Positions 56,204-64,000 of a DNA stretch of 64,000 bases are shown in pieces. Numbering within the stretch: position 1 is the first letter of the stretch; each line of letters begins with the position of its first letter. Made by a program: the position numbers and the translations under genes. Source of the stretch: Sanguinoderma infundibulare (taxonomy: Eukaryota > Basidiomycota > Agaricomycetes > Polyporales > Polyporaceae); the NCBI GenBank assembly GCA_032821775.1, contig JAVLRN010000004.1, positions 2,170,001 through 2,234,000 on the forward strand, written 5' to 3'. The notes under the pieces are model-generated. The model saw only the letters and a list, made by a program, of their open reading frames with translations, made no database searches and was not told where the DNA came from.

Positions 56204-57934
56204 ATGTATGCAAGTCCCCAGGGTCCCCCTTCGCGTCGCGCACTGGTGAACGACGACATTCTACGGGAAATCTTCGATGACTGCTATTACCGCAACCAGG
56301 GCGAACTCACGGCAGTCGATCTCAAGAACTGTGCCCTTGTTTGTCGGGCCTTCAGCGAGCCCGCACTGCGTGTCCTGTGGAAGACCATGTCTCCACCGAC
56401 GCCGTTGTGGTCCCTCGTGTCCTCAGAACCCCTTCCCGCTATTGTATTCTTTGGGGGCCACATTGCTGAAGTGAGTAATTGACCTGGTTACTGTTGGGGG
56501 TACCTATTTACTAATACTCTTATGATTTGCGCGCAGATCGTCTCTTCTGAATTTCAGCAGTCCCCCGAGCGGTGGGAACGGTTCCAGTGGTACGCGCGAT
56601 TTGTTCGCGAACTGGAGATTTCCGAGCTTGACTGGGAGTCCGTCGCATACGCGGATTTCTTCCGTGCCATCCTGAAACAGAACGGCGGCAACCCGGTTCT
56701 ACCTTCCCTCCAAGTCTTGTCGATTTCCCCGGAGTCATTTCTCGACACCTCGTTCTCCGTATTCTTAACCCCGACCCTGCAGGCCGTTACTCTCAACTAC
56801 GCGAATCTGTCCCGCTTCGGCATCAACAGCGGTCACACTCCCCTCACTGGCGTCGTAAATGTCCCATTCCAGCACCCAATCCACCGGTTACGCAAGTCGT
56901 CACCATACTTGCAACGTCTACACTTGCCCGGCGCTTTCATCACCACGCAAGGATCGTCCGTCATCACCTCGTTCGAGTACCTTCGGGAAGTCAGCATAGG
57001 GGCAGTCAGTACAGCGACCTTTCGCAGCCTCGTCGCCATGCCACGTCTCTCCAGCCTTGAAATCGATTCCCTCCAACCGGACGAGCACCTGCCATGCGAC
57101 CCCATCCGCGCGCACACGTTGCGCTCGTTGTCCATCGGTCAGGATAGCTCCACGCTCACAGAGCTCTTCAAGGCTTTGCGGCTTCCGAACCTGAGGACGG
57201 CGACGCTGAAGGTCGACTCGGAGGCCACTCTGGTCTACATCGCGTGCCTCGCCGCGTTCGCTCGCGCAGTGTCCCTGGCCGTGTTCGAAGCTTTCACTTT
57301 CAATGCCGAGTACCAGTTCTGTTTCCGCACCGAACACGCCCTCGTCGAGCTGCTCGCCCCGCTCTTCCAACTGCGCGAGCTGAAGCGTCTGGCGGTCAGC
57401 GGTCCTGACCTGCACTCCGGCCCTGACAAGGACTACATTCGTATGCTGCCCGCGTGGCCGAAGCTCGAGGTGTTCTCGTTCTCCCCGATGGATCAGAACT
57501 CCAAGGACGTGGCACAGGTCCCCACGCCCGTCATCCTCGACCACTTCCGCACATGCTGCCCGAACCTGCGCACGCTCCGTCTGCCCTACCTCAACGTCCG
57601 GTCGCGAAAGTTCACGCACGTAGCTCCGCCGCGAGACGGCGCTTGTCACGGGCTTACCACGCTGACGATCGGGACTTTCCACCGCCTTCCGGCCTCACTG
57701 ATGATGGCCCGCAGGAGACGGGATAGGGAGCAAGTGGAAGATGTCGCCCGCTACGTGCTCCAGGTGTTCCCGGCGCTGGACTTCACGCCGCCCCGGCCCA
57801 CGCCGGCTTGGAACGCTGCCATGCTAGAGGACCTGAATGATTGGCCGGACATGAAGTCGGAGTGGACCTGGGAGAAAGTGTTCGACAAGTACCGTGCTTT
57901 GAGGGGTACGTCACCGTGCGCTCGTGCAGCGTGA
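56204..57934 (+). CDS. F-box protein, paralogue C
   Basis: Exons 56204-56470 and 56537-57934, 554 residues. It starts MYASPQGPPSRRALVNDD; the F-box is intact (DDILREIFDDCYY...CALVCRAFSEPALRVLWKTM). It matches A and B well up to about residue 280, then diverges (EATLVYIACLAAFARAVSLA; LKRLAVSGPDLHSGPDKDY) and has its own longer C-terminus (QVEDVARYVLQVFPALDFTP... WTWEKVFDKYRALRG). The changing divergence along the gene suggests older duplication followed by partial gene conversion with A/B. Inferred SCF substrate adaptor. Confidence 0.87.
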
Positions 57935-58606
57935 GAATCATCGAGATGGTGGGGAGGAAAGTCGTATGTACGTCGGAATTTCGATTTCGCGCAATGGATC
58001 GTTTACCCACTATGCAGTACAGCTCGACTGTAGAGTAGGGATATGTATTTTCTCTTGGAAGAGGGTCACGGCGAACCGATCTTCCCATCTCGGGCACTTG
58101 GCTGCAATCGGTCGCAAACCGAGTTCACCCCGCGAAGGCGAATTTTCTTCTCCGGTCACAGACACCTGCCGCACGGTTAGGAAGCTGGTGCCTGTGATGC
58201 TGTCCTGTGACGGTAGCGGCGGTTTAGAGACTTGAAAGGTTTAAGTATAAGGGCCAGACTGCATGATACTGAGCTTCAAAGGTTGATTCATGTTGGCATC
58301 CGAGAGCTCCTTCGAAGACATGGCAGCGATCAGCGTTGCTGTCAAACGTACCGCTCTTCATATTACCAAGACCGAGGACTGCGCTGGAGGCAAAGGGACA
58401 TGGACGCGTTCGAGGCGGCGCTCAGGCATGCGTCGTCTAACTTGGAAGAGGGGACGCGATCCTCCAGGCGTGTTCGTCATTCATGATGCATGATGCCCCA
58501 TGCGCTCGTTCTTCTTTGGTTTAGAAGACCTGGGCCATGAGCGTGAAAGCACTGCGAGCCCCTGTGGGATGCACGGCGTGCGCAGCACAACCTGTGTCCG
58601 CTTTCG
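57935..58606. other. Intergenic after F-box C
   Basis: Short frames only. A frame beginning MDAF at 58399 lacks a CaaX ending. Confidence 0.5.
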
Positions 58607-58823
58607 CTAGCTGCATTTCCCGGCACGTTCGAGCTCGTAGAGCTCCTCGGTGAGATCGACCCAGACCTTGCGCAGCTGCTATACTTACACACCCGATGCC
58701 GTAGCGTCTACTATGTGACGCTCGCGATGGTCGATGCACTCCAGCGAGCTCGGCGGCGTCCGGCTCGTCCCCGTAAGTAACAAGCGAGTCCTCGTGGGCA
58801 GTGAAGTATGGTGTGGATGTCAT
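58607..58823 (-). CDS. Possible 51-residue protein
   Basis: Exons 58823-58740 and 58678-58607 join through a GTGCAT...GTATAG intron in frame. The result starts MTSTPYFTAHEDSLVTYGDE and ends KVWVDLTEELYELERAGKCS. The composition (acidic, amphipathic helix WVDLTEELYELE) looks like genuine protein, and both splice sites are acceptable. I do not recognise the family and no paralogue is seen in the window. Confidence 0.4.
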
Positions 58824-59329
58824 GTATTCGGCTCTGGAGGTAGTAGAATTATGGCTGGGCGAGAACGAAGAGTGTCGCGCTAAATCACGAAGCTCGCGAG
58901 TGCAGAGTGGACCTAGTGGCGGCAGATGGCACCGATGAAGAGAGTAACGTCGCAAAGGTCGACGTACCCGGTCAGAGCGATGGGGTTCGATTCTCGAACA
59001 CGAATGAATTCAGGCAGTCCGAGGTCGTCCTATAACGCGTCTTGAAAGCCAGTAATACTGTTGTTCGATATGATCATGCAATGTTCGTAGTATATAAAAC
59101 TCGTACACGCCCCATCAACGTAACAAAAATGTCGAAGATCAAGCCGGACAAAGGAAGGACCGTTCCACACCAGTCGAAGACGGACATAGCTGCAGGAAAT
59201 ATTCCGCTGATCATAATAACATCCTCTCCGTCATAACAGTCCCACAAGCACAAGACCTGCTGCACTAACAGCGGCCCAGCCAGAGGTGTCTACGTTTGCT
59301 GCACTATGCTTCCTTGACATGGAGGCTGC

Positions 59330-59988
59330 TCAGGCTGTGGTGCTGGTAGCACTGGCGGAGGGCGCCGCGCCTGAGCTAGACGGAAGCGCACCAGACCCGC
59401 TGTCTGGGATCTGGACGGGCACGACGGCCAAAGTTGTTGTCGCTGTCTCCGTGAAGGTTGAGGTCACCGTCGTGTCCGAGTTTCCCACCACATCCACGGC
59501 GGAGAGAGTGCACACAGCGGCCACGCCACTGTCGCTCGTAACACTGGCAAGCGAGCATTGCTCAGCGGCGGTCATGCTCTCGAAGCCGCCAGACGTAGAG
59601 GTGGCTATCGCCTGGACCTCCTGTACGTCAGTCGCCCCCGCGACAAGCGTCACTGTTACAGTAAAAACCCTGGTGAACGAAACGATTGAGCGTGTCACTG
59701 GACGTGCACATACCGGCACTGATTTCCGATGAGGGCAATGAGCCGGTGGTCTCACCGGCGATACCGAGCGACCACGATGTGCGTCCTTGAGCGTCCGTAC
59801 CGAGGAAGTTTCCGGTGAGTGTGACATTCTGGTCCACTTCGGGGACTGCGAGCGAGACTACGGCTGCTGACGCATCTGCATACCAAGTGCGTGAACATGA
59901 TGAACCACGCAGGAAGAGTGCAAAGAGACTGACGATAGTTGCTCAGGATAGAGAGAAGCACAGCGGGAGCGGTAAGCTTGTGGAACAT
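59330..59988 (-). CDS. Small secreted Ser/Thr/Ala-rich protein, copy 1
   Basis: Exons 59988-59934, 59875-59714 and 59652-59330, 179 residues with GT-AG introns. The start MFHKLTAPAVLLSILSNY is a short hydrophobic leader. Then NVTLTGNFLGTDAQGRTSWS and ATDVQEVQAIATSTSGGFES are followed by SLASVTSD, a Thr-rich stretch and IPDSGSGALPSSSGAAPSAS. Past the TGA at 59330 the same frame continues to a hydrophobic GWAAVSAAGLVLVGLL tail, which looks like a GPI-attachment signal, so the stop may be a mutation. A cell-surface or secreted role is inferred. No named family recognised. Confidence 0.65.
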
Positions 59989-60679
59989 TGTGTGGTGTGA
60001 GTGGTGGGAAGGAGGAAGAAAGGGGGTAGGTTGGACGTCATTGTCCATTTCCCTCTTATGTGTTTGGCACCGCGCAGTCTGATGCTATACCGTCTGTGAA
60101 TCAGTGGAGCATTGAACAGCCCAACAAAAGGCCAGGGCTCATCGAGTCGTATGGGACATACTTTGCGATGGGCCTTGATTGGAGCGCTAGTTTGTCCGAG
60201 AAACAAGAAAATCAAGGCCGTGTGTCGCGCACCGGCAATATATTATGTAGCCGTCATTGTATATACTCTTCGCAGCTGGCCCAGGAGGAGATAGCGGGGT
60301 GCCAACGAGGAGGATTACCGCTCAAGCTCAAGCTTAAGGACGCTAGAGATTACGTTTTGCATCATTCACCACAGGCAAGGAAATGGTCGACTTGCATACG
60401 AGTCGAGTCGCCCGCCGATGAGGTGCCAGAGAGGGTTGTCCGGAAGAAAGCGAGATGGAGGTAGAGGTTCTGAGATTCATGGTCGTCGCGGCCGGCGGGA
60501 GTCACAGTGGCCACAGCGGGCCACAGTCATGGCGGTGGTCCGCGGCCCGTGGCCCGCAGCAGACTCAGCGCTCCGGCGGGTGTCGGCAAAGTTTGCCCTC
60601 GCTTTTCCGCATTGCCAGTGTTCACGCTTCGAAGCGACTTTTTTTGTAACCCATCCTTGCTTTCAGATCATCTGCAATT

Positions 60680-60949
60680 TCAGACAGCACAGGTGGATTA
60701 TCGATGGAGTAGTGAAGGGAAGAGGTGGGGGCCCGGCCGAGTCTCGAAAGCGTTCTCTGCCCGAGGGAGAGGTGAGTAGAACTGGACGAGGAAGAACGGA
60801 AGGATTACGGACGGCAACCCCAGGACAAGTATAGTCGCAGACGACCGGGTTCCAAGGCCGAGCGCTACGCCGAGCCTGAGCCCGAGCTAGTTTCTCCAGG
60901 TCACGGTGTGTGTCGTCGCGACGATTTCTGGCCTCCGGAACGGTTTTTT
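60680..60949 (+). pseudogene. RGG-protein relic, 5' part (interrupted by hAT)
   Basis: Between 60680 and 60949 the sequence follows the intact RGG genes with deletions: GGATTATCGATGGAG, GGGAAGAGG, CCGGCCGAGT, GAACTGGACGAGGAAGAACG and CGCTACGCCGAGCCTGAGCC. The frame is lost and the RGG block is reduced. The relic is split by the element at 60950. Confidence 0.75.
60942..60949 (+). repeat. 8-bp target duplication of hAT element, left
   Basis: GGTTTTTT, repeated at 62293-62300 directly outside the other end of the element. Confidence 0.82.
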
Positions 60950-62292
60950 TAGGGCTCGGCATCTCACGTTTAACGGGACGCCCGTTTTTTTGACGGCGCG
61001 AAAACCGGAACGCCCGTCGAGATAAACGGGCGTTTTTTCCGCATTCGGAAGACGGAACGCCCCGTTCCGTTCAGCAGACGAAAAACGGGGCGTTCGAACG
61101 CGTTTTCCGACCTGTTTGGGAAATACCGACGAAATAGCTGGGAGGAGGGTGTGCTGAGGACGCGCTTAATTCGCGCGGCACCATACAAAGTATACTTGCG
61201 TTCCGAACACTGCCATTAATGATTATCTACTGTTCCAGAGCATCAAACCGCACACGAAGGTCGCGGCGCACAAGCAAGAGCTGCATAAGGGCACGGATGG
61301 TATCCGGCTTCAGGCTGGCACGCTGGAGTGCAATTGTGTCGCGTGCACCAGAGAAAATGCCCTCGACAGCAACCAACGCTTACAAGAGAGACGGGGACTT
61401 AAGTGACCAAGAGGACTTACTGCTAGTAGCGTCAGGCGTTGAAGATTGAGCGTAGGTGACACTTGCTGGCACATGCCACGAGTTCGAGTTCTGCTGAGAG
61501 TACATGAAGCAGACTGGGACGTGATTTAGTTGTCCGTTGGGGAAATGATTGGGGATGGGGTGAAGTTGGGGTCAGACGGATAAAGAATGTTGTCTGTGTG
61601 GATGGCGGATGGTTGCTGGCGCGACAGGACGTCTGGGAGGGATTATGTTCCACCCCGCCACCGCCGCGATTCCTCTTAACGATTTCCTCAGTACCTTCGT
61701 CGTAATGGAATGGAACGCACTTGAAACGTGTATGTAGATGATACACCTCACCACAATCTCGCTTGCGCTCTCAATGGGCCGCAGCCATAGGTTTTGGGAC
61801 ATACCTCGTTACTCTCGACTAGCAGCCTCTCCTCCGACCCACTGACTAAAACCCTTCCCGCCTGCAAGCATGCCAACAAGTGACCTTTTGAAATGTTTCA
61901 GACTCACGAAATGTGGGGAGGGGCGGGCCCCGCCCTCCCCGCTAGCTACCCGCAATGGACCTCGGATGTTGGGCTGGATGTTTCGCAGCAAGCAGGGTGG
62001 CTGATGGCAACTTGACGCATGTCTTCAGTGATGGCACTCGAGAGAAATCCAGAGTGGGGAGGCATAGACAAGCTGCATAATCATACAGACAGAGTACATA
62101 TATGGACAGAAAAACGGGCGTTGAGAACGGGTAGACGGGCGTTCTTGGGTCTCGAACGGGCGTTCAAAGACGCCTGCCTGATCTGGGAAAACGGCCTTGG
62201 AGACGGGGTCGTGTGAACCGTTCAAACGGGACGCCCGTCTTTTTAGACGGACGCCAAAACGCCCGTTTTAAACGGAACGATGCCGAGCCCTA
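60950..62292 (-). mobile_element. hAT-superfamily element, deletion derivative (1343 bp)
   Basis: Perfect 13-bp terminal inverted repeats TAGGGCTCGGCAT / ATGCCGAGCCCTA lie inside 8-bp duplications GGTTTTTT. Both ends are packed with AACGCCCGTTT/AACGGGCGTT words in both orientations (60970-61110 and 62115-62275), the expected transposase-binding subterminal repeats. Inside, the minus strand 61390-61227 encodes VAVEGIFSGARDTIALQRAS, then LKPDTIRALMQLLLVRRDLR and a stop. This is the hAT C-terminal dimerisation domain preceded by a GTAAGT intron. The catalytic core is missing, so the copy is non-autonomous. Confidence 0.9.
61227..61390 (-). pseudogene. hAT transposase C-terminal dimerisation fragment
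   Basis: About 50 codons ending at TAG 61227: ...VEGIFSGARDTIALQRASLK...RALMQLL...ALEQ. The ERIFS-G-x-R-D-x-I-x-x-x-R-x-x-L-K-x-x-T pattern is the conserved hAT C-terminal block. No upstream DDE/RNase-H-like core or BED finger remains. Confidence 0.8.
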
Positions 62293-62300
62293 GGTTTTTT
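62293..62300 (+). repeat. 8-bp target duplication of hAT element, right
   Basis: GGTTTTTT, the same as 60942-60949. Confidence 0.82.
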
Positions 62301-62468
62301 GAAGCGCTTACAGCGAGGCTTAGAGATCGTTGAACCTCAAGTCGACTTATCTTCATTCCTCGAACGGCACCGGGTTTCTCTTGGACCATCCTCTGCACCC
62401 ACACCCCACGACGATGACGACGACGTGGACCAAATGATCGTGCTTATAGGGCAACCCAGAGAAGGGCC
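62301..62468 (+). pseudogene. RGG-protein relic, 3' part
   Basis: Continues the relic after the hAT element: EIVEPQVDLSSFLERHRVSL, then HDDDDDVDQMIVLIGQP, equivalent to EVDLSAFLERQRIS...DDVDQTIALIGKP of copy 1. It stops at the tandem-duplication junction. Confidence 0.82.
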
Positions 62469-62470
62469 AG

Positions 62471-64000
62471 AGTGGACCTAGCGGCGGCAGATAGCACGGA
62501 TGAAGAGAGTAACGTCGCAAAGGTCGACGTACCCGGTCAGAGCGATGGGTTCGATTCTCGAACACCAATGAATTCAACCAGTCCGAGGTCGTCCTATAAC
62601 GCGTCTTGAAAGCTAGTAAGACGGTTGTTCGGCATGATCATGTAAATATTAATAGCATATAAAGTACACGCCCCATCAACGTACCAAAAATCTCAAAGGT
62701 CAAGCCGGAAAAAGGACGGACCACTCCACGCGAACGTACAGAGCTGCAGGAAATATTCCGCTGATCATAATAACATCCGCTCCGTCACAACAGTCCTACA
62801 ACCACAAGAACTGCTGCACCAACAACGGCCGGGCCAGACGTGTTTACGAGACCTCCCTTGGCTGCACTATTCTTTGTCGGCGTGGAGGCTGCTCAAGCTG
62901 TGGAACGCCTGGCGGTCGTCGCACTGATGGAGGGCGCAGGGCGTTCCCGCCGCGCCTGAGCTGGACGGTCCCCCCGCGCCTGAGCTGGACGGAAGTGCAC
63001 CAGGCCCGCTGTCTGGGATCTGGACGAGCATGAGAGGCAAAGTTGTTGTTATTGTCTCCCCAATCGTTGAGGTCGCCGTCGTTGCCGAGTTTCCCTTCAC
63101 AGCCATGTAGGATTGAGCGCACTCAGCGGCCACGGCACTGTCGCTCGTAACACTGGCAAGCGAGCATTGCTCAGCGTAGGTCATGCTCTCGAAGCTGCCA
63201 GACGTAGAGATCGCCAGCGCCTGGATCTCCAGTACGTCCGTCGCCCCCACGACAATCGTCGCTGTTACAGTAAAAACCCTGGTGAACAAAACGATTGAGC
63301 GTGTCACTGGACGTGCACACACCAGCAGTGACTATCGATGCGGGCATTGTGGTGGGTTCATCGACGAAACCGAACGACCACGACGTGCGTCCTTGAGCGT
63401 TCGTACCGAGATAGTTTCCGGTGAGTGTGGCATGCGTGTTCACCTCAGGGACTGGGAGCAAGACTACGGCTGCTGACACATCTGCATACCGAGTGAGTGA
63501 ACATGATGAACCACGCAGGAAGAGTGTAAAGAGACTGACGATAGTTGCTCAGGATAGAGAGAAGCACAATGGGAGCGGTAAGCTTGTGGAACATTGCGTG
63601 GTGTGAGTGGTGGGAAGGAGGAAGAAAGGGGGCAGGTTGAACGTCATTGTCCATTGCCCTGTTATCTGTTTGACACCGCGCAGTCTGATGCCATAGGAGG
63701 AGATAGCGAGGTGCCAACGAGGAGGATTATCACTCAAGCTTAAGGACGCTAGAGATTACGTTGTGCATCATTCACCACAGGCAAGGAAATGCTCGACTTA
63801 TGCACGAGTCGAGTCGCCCGCTGATGAGTTGCCAGAGAAGGTTGCCCCGAAGAAAGCGAGATGGAGGTAGAGGTTCTGAGACGCGTCGTCCCGACCGGCG
63901 GTCTGGCACGGTCACGACGGAGGGCCACAGTCATGGCGGTAGTCCGCGGCCCGCGGCCCGCAGCAAACTCAGCCCTCCGGCGGGTGTCGGCAAAGTTTGC
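62471..64000. repeat. Tandem duplication unit 2, truncated by window end
   Basis: Second copy of the 58907 unit. The final 160 bp (63838-64000) are the leader sequence that precedes RGG genes elsewhere, so another RGG copy is expected just past the window. Confidence 0.82.
62867..63594 (-). CDS. Small secreted Ser/Thr/Ala-rich protein, copy 2
   Basis: Exons 63594-63540, 63481-63323 and 63261-62867, 202 residues. The leader MFHKLTAPIVLLSILSNY, HATLTGNYLGTNAQGRTSWS and ATDVLEIQALAISTSGSFES parallel copy 1. A 24-bp direct repeat (PSSSGAGGPSSSGAAG) and a frame change give a divergent end (ALHQCDDRQAFHS...). In the frame of copy 1, a TGA occurs at the same place before a hydrophobic GPI-like tail (VVGAAVLVVVGLL). 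It may be a pseudogene or a protein with altered C-terminus. Confidence 0.55.

Larger units (their letters stand above)
58907..62470. repeat. Tandem duplication unit 1 (3564 bp)
   Basis: 58907-59060 (AGAGTGGACCTAG...) recurs at 62471-62620, and similarity continues to the window end: 59220-60050 against 62750-63650, and 60436-60600 against 63838-64000. The unit holds a secreted-protein gene and an RGG relic interrupted by a hAT element. The junction at about 62468 joins RGG-gene sequence (GAAGGGCC) to the unit start. Confidence 0.85.

Noticed and set aside
58399..58486. Short ORF starting MDAFEAAL as a pheromone
   Set aside because: The C-terminus is RRVRHS with no cysteine; the MDAF match is chance.

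Overview
The window is nuclear DNA of a mushroom-forming basidiomycete (Agaricomycete). Genes are dense and GC-rich. Introns are short (about 45-65 nt, GTNNGY donors). F-box proteins are amplified, and a pheromone-type (B, or P/R) mating locus is present: three precursor genes begin Met-Asp-Ala-Phe-Phe and end in His-Ser-Gly-Cys-aliphatic-aliphatic-Ala farnesylation boxes. I cannot name the species. LAYOUT. 1-2520: relics of unrelated housekeeping genes (DNA primase small subunit, GPI16/PIG-T, ribosomal eS26). 2521-13272: a complete non-LTR retrotransposon on the minus strand, with a 14-bp target duplication, a poly(A) tail and two ORFs overlapping as TAATG. A 2.45-kb foldback element with an 8-bp target duplication is nested in its ORF2 and consists mostly of a near-perfect palindrome with about 1-kb arms. 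13335-17594: an F-box/WD40 gene convergent with an F-box gene. 18350-24945: a decayed RGG-protein copy, CNOT11 and the PAK kinase CLA4. 25400-45600: the mating-type region, with receptor-like relics, mitochondrial uS19, a membrane protein, a CsbD-like stress protein, three pheromone genes, two F-box loci (one broken) and an M28 peptidase. 45680-48893: a trehalose-synthase-complex regulatory subunit. 50441-57934: a tandem pair of [RGG protein + F-box] units plus a WD40 tail, an inverted duplicate of the 15.5-19 kb block. 58600-64000: a 3.56-kb tandem duplication carrying a small secreted-protein gene and a decayed RGG gene interrupted by a hAT element. HOW IT FITS. CLA4, the pheromone genes and the receptor relics form one linked mating-type neighbourhood. 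No intact STE3 receptor gene was recognised, so functional receptors may lie outside the window or be too intron-split to see by eye. Around this core the sequence is shaped by nested transposition, inverted and tandem segmental duplication, and pseudogene decay. Exon coordinates were set by hand from splice signals and reading frame. They are frame-consistent but not checked against transcripts.
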